Positions 1 to 9,876 of a stretch of 14,260 bases of DNA are shown here, in pieces. The stretch comes from Lunasporangiospora selenospora. Lineage: Eukaryota > Mortierellomycota > Mortierellomycetes > Mortierellales > Mortierellaceae. The first letter of the stretch is position 1. The number at the start of each line of letters is the position of its first letter. Both the position numbers and the translations under genes were made by a program. The notes beneath the pieces are model-generated. The model had not been told where the DNA came from, did no database searches, and was given only the letters and a program-made list of their open reading frames with translations. Where the stretch lies: the NCBI GenBank assembly GCA_015680635.1, contig JAABOA010000433.1:876-15135 (forward strand). The letters are read 5' to 3'.

Positions 1-2492
1 CCAAATCCAGCAATGCCCATTCCTGTCGATCCAAAAGCTCCATAATAACTCCCTGCTGACCTGCTCCTGGGTTCGAGTTTCCAACCAGCTGGTTCTTGAT
101 CATAAACAACATGACTTCTCTAGGCCAGAAGGACATGTCAGGCTGACCATTCTTAAGACGACCAAAGCATCGTCCGATGACTGTGCAAACAAAGTGATGC
201 GAGAGTTCTGGCTGTGGGTCTGGTCCATGACCGGCATGTGCACGCTTTCCCTTGTGCATTTTTTGTGTCGTCTGTTCGTCGTCAAGTTCGTCCTCTTGGT
301 CGTCGTCCACACCACTCTCCTTGTCGGAACCCTCCTCAGCCGAAAGAGCAGCATCATTGTCCTGCTCATCCTCATCAGAAGAGGATTCGGATGAAACGTC
401 ATCAGTTTGCATTTTTTCTTCCGACTGTTTGGCTTTGGTCTTCTTGGATTTGCTGGATTTTGACTTGCGGTCAGTTTCATGTGCTTGGTCATCGAGCTTT
501 GTCGAGTCGGCTTCGATACCCTCCATCTTGGCCGAGTCTGCCTGTCCATTTGGTGTAGAGGTAGCCTGGCGGTTGCTAATTTTGGTGGCCTTCAAGGATT
601 CCAGCCTCATGTTCTCCGACTGCTGCTTTACATAGCCAAAGAACAACTCTTCAAAACTCTCGACTGTAGATGTTCTTGTTGCAGACTTCAGTTCAGTGAG
701 GATATGTGCTTCCGATGCAGAGGCGACAGGGGTCGAGTCGCTGATGCCGAAAGCATCTGTTGCCTTCATTCGACCCATAGCTCCCAGGAGGGACATGGGC
801 TCACAGTAGAAGGAGGAGATGAACAAGTCTGTTTTGATGGTGCTGCGTTGAATATCTGAGATGACTATCGCAAGCATTGAGTTGGGGAGCAACGTAAGCT
901 GGCAGGTGGTCTGGCCGGCGACATATGAGCCCTGCAAGCTTTGTTTGGCTTGGAGAGTTCCATACTTGAGATCCCAGATTGTAAGATTGTAGTCAGATTT
1001 GCCTAATCCAAGAAATAACCAGCCAATTAGAGTTAGAAGATGGCTCGGTTGAAAATCAAGTTGGCCTTTTGCTAGAGTATAGGCGGCAACATACCGTTGC
1101 TTTGAAGTGATCCCACAACGGCGAGATAGTTGTTTCCTAGAGCCGCAACTTCCGCGCTTCCATTCATTCCAGATCCCTTTGTCGTCGATTTTGAGCCTTT
1201 CTTAGTTTCGGTAGGAGTAACGTAGTCGGTTACGGAAAGGCCAAGTGTCTCTCTAATAGACATTCCGTTATTCGCAATGTCGATATAAAAGGTCTTAAGT
1301 TGTCCAGCCGCACCTAATTTGTAGGACGCATGGTTAGCCCTTGATCATATGTTTCATGAGAGTAAGCCAGTACATGTATACTATCGCGACTTACTGAGAA
1401 CTGAAAACTGTCCGATCTTTGGGTCGAAAGCAAAGACTGAGCCGCTGGTGGTATCTACGTCCAGATCGATATGGCCTAATACTGAGATGCCCTTATGCCC
1501 TTCTGTCACGTAGGAGAATACGGCTTTGCTCGATTTAGCATCCACATTGACAACCGACACAACAACAAGAGTGTTAGAAGGAAGGGTGCTGGCAGGAATC
1601 CATGAATCGCTCGAGTTAAATGCCTTTGTCCAGAGTGTGGTTCCGGAAGAGCTTTGACGTGCTGACGAAGATTTGGACGACTTTGTCTTGGGATGTGCTG
1701 GGGTGGAAAAGGGGGTGTTTGTATCAATGACTTCACCCAAGTCTGATGTAGCAAGGGTGATACTTGAATCAGCATTGACGAGCACAACGCGCTTGGGGAT
1801 GAGGGGTGAGACGAAGAGTTGGTGGATTGGACGCTCAAACTAACGTAAAGACAGAGTAAAATCGAGAGTAGATTAGTCGCCGGTCTCTTTCAGGGATGGT
1901 CCACGTGTATTGATGGTATATAATTTACCGTGTGAGCTATTTTCTTGGCCCCTGAAGCTTTAACTGTATCATCGATAGCCATGCTGTTGTCATCAGTTTC
2001 TGTGGTTGAGGGCGTAGACGATTCATCTCTCCACATCCAGACGACTTTGCATTCGTCTTTGGAAGGGATATCTGCTCCTTTGGCGACCACAACATAGACA
2101 TTCCGGAGTTTGGGTGAGATCGATAGTGTTTGGGGAGCTCCTGCGAATGAGTATCCAGGAGGTGTAGAGTATGACAGGACGCACTTTTGATCGACAGTCT
2201 ATAAAGCACCAGGAAATTCAATCAGGGAACAATGATGAGCGGCTGTCTTCCTTGCTTAATATCCACAGTCTTTATATCGATCTGGTTGCTGACTCACATT
2301 ATAGAGCTGGATGCCTTGGTCTTGTGCCGCAACCACTAGCAGGCTAGAGTTCTCTGAATTCCTCGCCGCGAATGATTCCGCCTCTTCCGGTGCGCAGTGC
2401 ACGGCATGTGACCGCTGTTGCTTCTGCTTCTGTTGCTCAATGACAGAGCTGAAGCTCTTGAGCAGAAAAGGCTCCTCTACTGTGATGGGCAT
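1..2492 (-). CDS. NOL11: NOL11/Utp8-like nucleolar protein of the t-UTP/SSU processome (5' part, 3' end beyond window)
   Basis: Spliced gene with exons (coding order) 2492-2298, 2198-1929, 1839-1395, 1313-1095 and 1002 to below 1; all junctions are GT-AG and keep frame, giving 710 residues so far. NOL11 (and yeast Utp8) belongs to the t-UTP subcomplex that couples Pol I transcription to early 18S pre-rRNA processing in the nucleolus. The family call rests on blocks I recognise from animal NOL11: an IWDLKYGTLQ block near residues 385-395, SLLGAMGRMK near 446-456, and FVCTVIG followed by PREVMLFMI and IMELLDRQEWALLDL from about 645 to the window edge. The N-terminal half is beta-rich, as expected for the family's propeller. 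Residues about 555-568 are Lys/Ser-rich (NLS-like) and about 575-627 are strongly acidic, an insert that human NOL11 lacks in this form. The ATG at 2492 opens the first exon. Family call fairly sure; exon edges are by eye. Confidence 0.82.
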
Positions 2493-2561
2493 GCTGGGAT
2501 GACGATGTACAAAAAGCTGATTTCAATTGGACATCAAAGGAACCCAAACCAAGAGAGTACC

Positions 2562-2591
2562 AAAAAAAAAAAGAAAAAAAGAAAAAGAAAA
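2562..2591 (-). promoter_or_regulatory. T-rich tract in the NOL11-like promoter
   Basis: On the gene (minus) strand this is a nearly pure T stretch, with runs of 4, 5, 7 and 11 T separated by single C. It lies 70-99 nt upstream of the ATG at 2492. Poly(dA:dT) tracts are known to exclude nucleosomes in fungal promoters; that role here is inferred from position. Confidence 0.45.
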
Positions 2592-3162
2592 TCGGTCGAA
2601 AAGCCACATATTTACATTTGCTAATTATTCAGTCCTCTGCTGAGTATCAGGGAGAGAGGCAAGTGGCCAACAATAACTTGAGGCTAGCAAAGAAGGAAGA
2701 TGAAAGAGACGCAGGGTGAGTACAATCACACCAGCGCTGGTACCGAGAGTGCTCCCAATGGTAGAGCCAATCTGCTCAAGTGAAAAGACACGATTGGGAG
2801 AGCTGGGGTGCCTCGATCAAGCAAAATTTATACTCGATGCTTTCGTAGGACTATGGCTGTCGGAGAACTAACGAGAGTGGCTAAACCCCACAATTCGACG
2901 CAAAACCGACCAAGCGAGTGTAGCAATAGCGGTTGTTTCCTAAAAGCATGAACCCCACCGCGACCCAGATTGCCCAAGCAATTTAAGGCTCCAGAGAGAC
3001 GTCAAGTTTAATATTCTAGTGGAATGGTCGATATCCGTAGTCTATTGATTTGAATATGCGAGGGAGAGATGCGGTGGTTGTGTAATGATGTGTGATGGCG
3101 ACTCGGGGCCTTTGTGTTGACAAAGCGTGCAAGGAAGGGCGTGGGTTTTTATATATTGTGCT
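2592..3162. other. Intergenic block with no assignable gene; splice-like signals on the minus strand
   Basis: About 570 nt between the GatB stop and the NOL11 promoter. No long ORF is present and I recognise no RNA gene. On the minus strand there are three acceptor-like sites: one ending at about 2692 (pyrimidine-rich run into CTAG, with a TACTCAC branch-like motif), one ending at about 2774 (TTTTCACTTGAGCAG) and one ending at about 2940 (CTTTTAG). There is also a GTTAGT donor-like site near 2875. These can be joined into a small frame, but the product resembles nothing I know. The first minus-strand ATG below 3150 is at 2949 and opens only 22 codons. It may be 3' flank of GatB plus NOL11 promoter, a small spliced gene, or a non-coding transcript. 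Confidence 0.3.
3146..3155 (-). promoter_or_regulatory. TATATAAAAA element just after the GatB stop
   Basis: Reading on the minus strand, TATATAAAAA begins 8 nt beyond the GatB stop codon. It could be an AATATA/ATATAA-type polyadenylation positioning element for GatB. Alternatively it is a TATA box for a minus-strand transcript in 2592-3120, since a CACA/CT-rich leader-like stretch follows it. Position alone does not decide. Confidence 0.3.
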
Positions 3163-5376
3163 TCACTTTGTGCGCTTTTGATCCGATACTCCTAGTTTCT
3201 CCTTCAGAATCTGACTCAATACCACCGGATTAGCTCGTCCTTTGCTCTCCTTCATAATTTGGCCAACAAAGAAGCCTAAGAGACCCACGCTTCCAGCCTG
3301 GAGTGCTTTGACTTTGTCTGGGTGTCTGGAAAGGGTTGCCTCGCAGAGTTTCTCCATTTCAGAGCGATTGTCCAGCTGTTGCCATCCCTTCTCCATCACA
3401 ATTGCTTCAGCGTCCCGAGTGTCCCCTTCTATCATCAGGTTAAGTACGGATTTACCGATCTTTGCAGAAATCAAGCCTTTTTCAAAACAGTCAATGAGAG
3501 ATCCAAACTGAGAGACGCTCACATCCTTGGCGCCGAATTCTCTTCCACGTGTGTGTAACCTGCCTAAAAGCTCATGGACCAGCCTGTTCAAAAGGGACGG
3601 AAAGCGTTAAAGTAAGTAACAGAAAGATCGAGTGGCTAACGGTAGTCAGCTAAGCAACGTTAGATTTGAAAATAAAAAACTTTACCAGCTAGCAACATTC
3701 TTCACAGAACGTCCTTCTACAACTTGTTCAAAATACTCGACCATTCCTTGTTCGCCCATCATGGTGTTGCACTCAATTGGCGTTAGGTGGTATTTACTCA
3801 TGATTCTATCACGCCGTACGTCAGGAAGTTCTGGAAGTCCATTTTTCACGCCCTGGATCCATTCTTTTGAAAGGACCAGTGGTGGCAAGTCTGGCTCGGG
3901 CATGTAGCGGTAATCAGGAGAGCCTTCCTTGGTGCGGATTCTAAACGTCTTTCCCGTGGAAACGTCATAGCCCCTTGTCTCTTGATTAACTGGCTCGTTT
4001 GACTCATAAGAAGCAATTTGACGCACAATCTCTGCGTCTATGAATAAGTAAAAAGATATTGTCAGAATTATGAATTGAAGATATAAAATCTGAGGGAAGA
4101 TCAGCTTGAATACATACCAATTGCATCCACAACAGATTTGATACTGTTAAGGTTCTTTAGCTCACAACGGGAGCCAAATGGCTGCCCAACTTCACGAACA
4201 GAGACGTTGACATCACATCTCATTGAACCCTGGCATGATTGGTGAACGAAAAGAACTGATGTCAACGTAATGGTCCTAGGCCGAGTATCAACATTTAGAG
4301 AAAGGAAAGTGGAACATACCTCGTCCATGTTCCCATCGGAACTATCAATAGCTCGAAGCAGTGCCTGGAGTTTCTTGACAACAATTCCCGCCTCTTTCGA
4401 TGACCTTATGTCGGGTTGGGTCACGATCTCCATCAGACCACTTCCAGCTCTGTTCAGGTCCAGTAGTGTCAGCCCAGGGTATACGTCATGCAGTGATTTG
4501 CCTGTGTCTTGTTCCAATTGCAGCTGAATAATCCCGACGGTTAAAGGGTAGTCAAGGCCATCGAGGGGCGATATCTCCACCTTGCCATCCCGTGCTATTG
4601 GTTCTTTAGAAGAAGAAAAAACAGTTGCCAGACAGAAACGCGTTCCGTTGGACAGCCGCGTTAGGATCGTGTTGAATGACCCTGATTTTTTGGAAGTCAA
4701 CCACCGCCTCCAGTGAGCATACCATAGTGCTGTGTGATTTGAAATCCTTGTGGGAGATCGGGGTAAAAGTAGTGCTTTCGGTCGAACGTTGAAACTAAAT
4801 TGATATTGGCGTCAAGTGCCAGGGAGGCCCGTACAGCCTTCTCAACACACTCCTGATTCAGCCGCTAAGAAGTTCATTATAGAAATTCGTTCAGGACATT
4901 TGCTCTATTCATTTATAGCGATCAGTTCTTTCCGATTATTCAAACAAAAGATTGTTTCCCTTACAGGAAGTGTTCCCGGATATGCAGCATCAAATAGTGC
5001 GACGTTGGTGTTTGTCGATTCATTGAAAGAGGTGCGAGCATCTGTAGAGGCGAGTTTGAGATGCGATTAAAATCTGAGGAAATACATCACACGTCGGCAT
5101 CGCAAGCCATGAAAACATGGACAGGAGGATACCTGAGAAGAGCTTGGCTTTCGACTTTATCTGAGCATGAATCTCGAGGCCAATAATAGGTTCCCAGCGA
5201 TCATTAATCAATGTTTGGGTCCGCGTGGCATTCGTCAGTGTGGAATGAGATGCCGAGCCGATAAACGATGGCCGGGGAATGCGCGAAATCCCAAGACACG
5301 TTGCGTGACAAGTGCTGGGGGCACGAAAACGGAGAGTCCGAAGTCGAATCATTGTTGAGATTGAAACCCTGTCCAT
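3163..5376 (-). CDS. GATB: Mitochondrial aspartyl/glutamyl-tRNA(Asn/Gln) amidotransferase subunit B
   Basis: Seven exons (coding order): 5376-5133, 5041-4965, 4864-4723, 4603-4320, 4229-4118, 4037-3686, 3583-3163; in frame they give 543 residues, the usual length for the family. GatB is the tRNA-binding and kinase-like subunit of the amidotransferase that converts Glu-tRNA(Gln) to Gln-tRNA(Gln) in mitochondria (yeast PET112). Visible family motifs are IIGLEIHAQ (64-72), AAYPGTLP (100-107), [20 protein letters not shown] (132-152), EQDTGKS (185-191), [17 protein letters not shown] (203-219), RCDVNVSVR (253-261) and [15 protein letters not shown] (326-340). Residues about 400-543 form the C-terminal YqeY-like tRNA-binding domain. 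The first 50 residues are rich in Arg, Ser and Thr and nearly free of acid, as in a mitochondrial presequence. Translation may start at Met1 (5376) or Met9 (5352); both keep the presequence. The 5' end faces RPA49 across a shared promoter. Confidence 0.95.
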
Positions 5377-5808
5377 TTGGCAGAGGAGTTACACAACTTG
5401 GAGATTGGTTTCGAGCTGCACCGAGTCTTCAAAGTTAATACTGCGCGTGAATCCATATCCGTTCAAGGATTAGATGGGCGTTTCAATCACCGCTGTTCGT
5501 CTATCAAAGCCGGATACACTATCCACCCCCACCCCCCCGGAGACGGCCAGACTTGTGCAAACCTGACCATCTGTAGACTTTCAGCGCTCCTTTCAAAAAA
5601 GGGGTGCTACCAGCGACGGCGTTCAAGTCACACGATCGACGCCAGCTGGCCCATGAACCTCAAGAAAGGTTTCCCAAGGAAGTAGAGTTGGGCTTCAGAA
5701 AAGTAGTCCTTCAAGTAACCAAGCAGTTAAGCCACATATTTTTTTTTCTAGTTTTTAGGCTCCCACAAGTGGCTGGATACAATAGTTGTTGTTTTTTCAC
5801 ACCACACA
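5377..5808. promoter_or_regulatory. Shared divergent promoter region of GATB and RPA49
   Basis: The 432 nt between two head-to-head start codons hold no convincing gene; the open frames are unsupported. Visible elements are a C-rich run at about 5524-5538, a T9 run at 5739-5747 and further short T runs at 5752-5756 and 5792-5797. The T runs are on the RPA49 strand, close before its ATG. A clear TATA box was not seen for either gene. Confidence 0.55.
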
Positions 5809-7709
5809 ATGTCCTCAACAAAACGAAAGTCAGAAGCACAAGAGCAGCCCAATGCAGGAGGAATCCGACTAGAGCATGCAAAAGGCGATGCTGAAGCGGG
5901 AGTTGAGGGGCCATTCATGGGTATGGCGCAATTAAAGATTAGCTCAATTACATGTCTTTTCTAATTACTAGCAGAAACTCATACATCCTTTTATTTCTTG
6001 GACTGAGTAGCCATCTTCCCAGGTGTGACACCACCAACAGACTCGCTCTTCAATATCTATAAACCTGATTCAGAAGAGAGCAAGTCAAAGAAGAAGAGAC
6101 GTATTGTTGAGACAGATACAGGAAAAGTTGAGTTTGTTGGACAGAACTTTGGCGAAAACGCTCGACCGGGATTCTGCAGGTGAGAGAGATGCTATGGCGT
6201 GAGCTTGATCGCTTTGCACAGTGCTATTTCCATGCACACCTACGAATCCCCTGGAACCTACTTGTTGTTAGCAGCCTATTCTGACCTCTTGAGTATTGTC
6301 TGACATAGATACGTGATCGCAATCCGGAACAAGAAGACTGGAGCCGTTGTTTTCAAGGACTCGCCTGTCGTTGCCGTAAGCCGCAACCTGAAGTCGCTTA
6401 AGAACGCCAAGTTGCCAGTGTCATCCAAGGGAGAGGTATGCATAGAGCCTGTTTTCACCGCAACTAGAACAAGACGTCGTTGCAGTCTGTAATTGGAATA
6501 ATCTTGCGTTTCTTGAATGTCATTGTCCTCCTAACGCAAATAGTTGATTATCATTTCCTATCATAGTTCCTGCAAGCAAAGAACACATTGGGAGAGACGT
6601 TCGGTACAAAGAAGATCAAACAGCAAATCAAATCAGTGGAGCGCAATGCTGTTAATGTTAGCACCTTGGAGAGTGTAGCAGGAATTCTTCGCGATACGAT
6701 CTCGGCCAAAACAAGCTCCCTTCCATCTACAGGTGCGGCCAGTTCTTTTTATCATGCTCAAAGGATATTGTCTTCTGTTTACTGTAATGTATATTCATAC
6801 TTTTCCCTTTTATTGTACAGATGAAATCAAACTCAGGGCAGATGAAGAGAGACCCGTTCCTCCATATGACTTGGGAGCCACAAAAGTCGAGGATATCTAC
6901 AAAATGGACGTTCTTATCACTCCTGCCGAGTATCAGGTCATTCCATTCAAGTTGCTTCTTGATAACAAGGACAACCAACCACTCTCGGTGTTGCCATTCC
7001 AGGGCTCGACTTATGTGAACGACCTTCTCTTGGCAGCCCTTTCATCCAGCAAAAAGGACCGCCATCGTATTCGCCTTCTCATGTACATCAACTTTATGAT
7101 GGCTTTCCGTACTATCCCAGACAAACGTTTGGACGACTCGGAGGCTGTATCCAAGATCATGGGCGATACACCCTCGCTCATTCTGGAAAATTTCTACGAG
7201 CGATTCACCGAGATCCCTGGAGGTTCCGAGAAGAAGAGGTAACATACATCTTATGGTATCTTTCCTAGGCTTTACCGGCATACTCTCGCATTTTACTAAT
7301 ACGAATCCTTGTGCCAATTAGACACACATTCACACCCAAGTCAAAGGACAAGCTTCTTTGCTGGATTCTCGCAATTGCACTGACTCTTGAGAACTTCAGT
7401 ATGCAATCGACTGCATTAACACGGGACTTGTCTTTGAAGCAGACAAAGGTCAACGAGTTGTACAAGGCCTTGGGCTGCAAGGTGACAGAGCTTACAGCAA
7501 CTCAGCGGGCTCAGTATGACATGGATAAGGAGGCAGCGAAGGGTATGCGCATGGCAGTTCTTAAAGCTCCTTTGGAGTTCCCTCTTCCAAGACGGTAAGC
7601 ATCACTCATCGTGTCTTTTTAAAGTTGACGAGTATTCCAAACTGTCAGGGAGTGATTCTAACTGTTGTATCATTGTTTTCTTTGAAATAGTGGACCAAAA
7701 GCAAAATAA
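5809..7709 (+). CDS. RPA49: DNA-directed RNA polymerase I subunit A49 (POLR1E/Rpa49)
   Basis: Seven exons: 5809-5920, 6023-6179, 6309-6435, 6567-6732, 6821-7238, 7322-7594, 7691-7709; frame is kept throughout, giving 423 residues, close to yeast A49 (415) and human POLR1E (419). A49 pairs with A34.5 in a TFIIE/TFIIF-like module that aids Pol I initiation, promoter escape and elongation on rDNA. The N-terminal part (about 30-135) is the dimerisation domain: FNIYKPD, then VEFVGQNFGE and RYVIAIRNKKTGAVVF. A linker with GETFGTKKIKQQIKS follows at about 140-155. Residues about 195-418 are the tandem winged-helix region, including RPVPPYDLGA, WILAIALTLENF and the Leu/Lys-rich helix VNELYKALGCKVTEL. 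The last exon encodes only the end of one Arg codon and Gly-Pro-Lys-Ala-Lys. The ATG at 5809 follows a CACACA leader and is the first suitable start. An AATAAA lies 22 nt after the stop. Confidence 0.94.
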
Positions 7710-7731
7710 TAGCTGTTAGGGACAATGTTAC

Positions 7732-7737
7732 AATAAA
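7732..7737 (+). terminator. AATAAA polyadenylation signal of RPA49
   Basis: A canonical AATAAA hexamer lies 23 nt after the RPA49 stop codon on the gene strand. The position fits a 3' processing signal, though fungi often use looser signals. Confidence 0.5.
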
Positions 7738-8160
7738 AAGTGGTAGCGTCAACCACCATCAATACTCTACTCAAAGTCTCCATGATCACAAAGTTAGAAT
7801 GCAGAGTCACTAAGACTTCGAGAGAGTTTCATGATCTGAATTGTATAGTCGTAGCAGGGTATCACAGGATAACATAAAACTATAAATTGCGCACTGACCA
7901 CATGGCTCTGAAGAATGCGGTGGTAGAGGGTAGTCCGGGACCAGTCATGTAGAAGTGAAGAGTGTCTTTCGGTGCGAAGGGGCTACGAAACGGGGACTGA
8001 AGTGAAACCAAGAAAGGAAACTGTCAACGACAGAGACAAAATTAGGCAAGGGCCATCAAGGGGCCACTCTCTGGAGTGCTTGCAGACTCCATCACGCCCC
8101 TGACAACTTTTTTTTTTTTTTTAATCTTTTTTCCTTGCAACGCAACACCACCTTCGAACA
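7738..8160. other. Intergenic region and promoter of the glycosyltransferase-like gene
   Basis: About 420 nt with no gene that I can support. The half nearest the next gene carries a T15 run at 8108-8122 followed by a T6 run at 8127-8132, about 30-50 nt before the ATG at 8161. GGCC repeats occur at about 8050-8068 (GGGCCATCAAGGGGCCACTC). I saw no tRNA, and no snoRNA box pair that I trust. Confidence 0.4.
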
Positions 8161-9556
8161 ATGCTCGGCACTACCTCACGAACAGTCCAGTTAGCATTCC
8201 TTCTTCTAGTAGGGTTTATCATCTTCCTACTTGCAAGGGCACCTGTTCATCGCAGCTCATCATCGAGACCCAATTCAAAACTCCGGTAAGCTCTCCTTTA
8301 ATGCATTTCTTTCAGACAGCACAGGTTCCAAACTAACTCTGCCTCTTCCTTTTATTTTACAATAGGGTGGAGGAGCCAGTCGTTGTAATCCTTGTCCATC
8401 CTTCACCATCTCTTAGCAAAGTCGCCAATTTCGAGCTTAAGCGAGTTATCTCTAGGACATGGGCCAAGGATGTTGATGATTTGGGAGCAGCTGTCTTTTT
8501 CGTTGGAGAGCATGATGGCGAAATTGTAATGAGGCGCCCGAGTGAGTTCCAAAGTACCTCCCAGTCTCAATCAACTCGATTTGGTCCTGGAAGCTCTGGA
8601 GCAGGCAATGGAGGTTCGCTCGATGAGCATCCAATGCGCAAGATGTTGATCCCATCCATTTTGGAAAATGGACAAACCGATGACCCGTCCGGACTTTTGA
8701 AGGTACGCGTAACCTAGTTTGTTTGGATACCAGATTGCAGCGATCGACAGTACTAATGACCAAAGTATACCCATAGGCCTACAATTTCCTGTACAACAAC
8801 ACCAATTGGTACGCTGGCCCTATGGCTCAAACGTATCCCTTCGTATTATCGACAGACACGACTCATTTTATCAATGTCGAGAACTTGGTTTCGACTTTAC
8901 TATCGAGTCGTCCTCGGAGGCTCTTGGCCATGAAAGACGATCTAGAATTTACAGGAACAACATCCGAGGCTTCTGAGTGTAGTGCAGAAGATTTTGGAGA
9001 CAAGGCGTCAATTGCCAGCACTAGCCAGGATGGACGCCAACATCCTCACTGGACACACTCCAAGACACATCTGATTTCGCGACAGATGCTGACTATGGTT
9101 GGTCCTCACTTGCACCAATGCATCCAATCACCAAAATCCACACCTCAAAGCTCCGAGCTCGCCTTCTATACCTGTATTCGCAAGTGGACATCCAATCCAC
9201 ATTTCTGGGAAAAGGGTTATTGTGGTCGATTCTCGGCGTTGCGTTTCCAAGCTCCCTCTTCTACATACTATGCGTCAAGGAAAGAACCACGGATGCCACC
9301 CCCTTCTCCCGAAGAGTTCGAATCGCTCTTCCATCGCAGACAAAAAGAAAAGACTGGAAACCAGCAGCAAGAGTCGGCAAACAGAGACATAAGGGATGAT
9401 CGGATTGGCGAGACTTTGGCACATCACGATGATATACAAGAAAGAGGGCTTCCATCTCTCACGACGACGCCATGGTGGGTTGTAGGATCTGGATTGACGC
9501 GACCTGAGGACTTTGCCTTTGTTAGCCAAGAACTTGAGGCGCACTCAAAGAATTAA
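8161..9556 (+). CDS. Type II membrane protein resembling fringe-like (GT31) glycosyltransferases
   Basis: Three exons: 8161-8285, 8366-8702, 8777-9556; in frame, 413 residues. A single hydrophobic segment at about 9-27 (LAFLLLVGFIIFLLA) after a short polar N-terminus predicts a Golgi/ER type II anchor with a lumenal catalytic part. A Ser/Gly/Gln-rich insert lies near 105-125. Residues 155-200 (AYNFLYNNTNWYAG, then PFVLSTDTTHFINVENL) match the shape of the fringe/C1GalT region in which a strand ends in an acidic metal motif and is followed by an NL-containing helix. Residues 250-290 (HLISRQML, then SELAFYTCIRKW) resemble the later 'GG..lls..l' and 'D/E-v..g.C+' blocks. The DDD/DxD metal motif is reduced to a single Asp (D181 in STDTT), so activity is uncertain. 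GT31-like is my best reading by motif shape; another GT-A family or an inactive relative is possible. Confidence 0.6.
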
Positions 9557-9684
9557 GCCTGAATACCTCTATTATTTATTTCTACTCGTATATTATTTAA
9601 ATCTCAAATTTTCCCATGAGCATGGTAGTATCCATTGAGCCTCTAATTAACCCCAAGTCTTGTACTAGCAACCTTTTAAATTTT

Positions 9685-9735
9685 TGAGGAGCTATCCTGA
9701 AAAATAAAAAGTCACCTCGGATGTGAAGCTCCTCA
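9685..9735. repeat. Imperfect hairpin enclosing the AATAAA of the upstream gene
   Basis: TGAGGAGCT at 9685-9693 pairs with AGCTCCTCA at 9727-9735 (9 bp). Inside it, ATCC (9694-9697) can pair with GGAT (9719-9722). The loop contains AATAAA at 9703-9708. It may present or mask the 3' processing signal, or be a chance fold. Confidence 0.4.
9703..9708 (+). terminator. AATAAA candidate polyadenylation signal
   Basis: AATAAA lies 147 nt after the stop of the glycosyltransferase-like gene, within the loop of the 9685-9735 hairpin. A 3' UTR of about 160 nt would be normal for a fungus. Confidence 0.35.
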
Positions 9736-9876
9736 GAGCAAGGGATTAAGGACGCTGTCATGCACAGAGTATGATGGGACCTCAGTAGCTGTAGGGTTGC
9801 TCTACCGAAATAGTGTGAGAACCCATAGCCTGGGGATCACAATTTTATCCCGGGTGGCTAAACAGTCAGTCATAGG

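Noticed and set aside
100-549. Minus-strand 149-codon open frame over the acidic region
   Set aside because: It overlaps exon 5 of the NOL11-like gene in another frame. The gene frame has family motifs; this one is Met/Arg/Thr-rich shadow.
2872-2886. Telomere-template-like CTAAACCCCACAA on the plus strand (telomerase RNA idea)
   Set aside because: It does not match a CTAACCC-type template without mismatches and no surrounding core was seen.
2700-2948. Plus-strand mini-gene from ATG 2700 with a CAG/GTGAGT donor
   Set aside because: The spliced frame gives about 57 codons of unremarkable composition and no family likeness; a single good donor is weak evidence.
5377-5685. 102-codon plus-strand open frame between GATB and RPA49
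   Set aside because: It begins right at the divergent GATB start, shows no domain-like composition and spans promoter DNA; I take it as chance.
7738-8107. Possible structured RNA (fragments reminiscent of RNase P/MRP-like ACAGAGACAAA and GGCAAGGGCCA)
   Set aside because: Only isolated short matches; I could not build the conserved core or a consistent fold, so no RNA gene is called.
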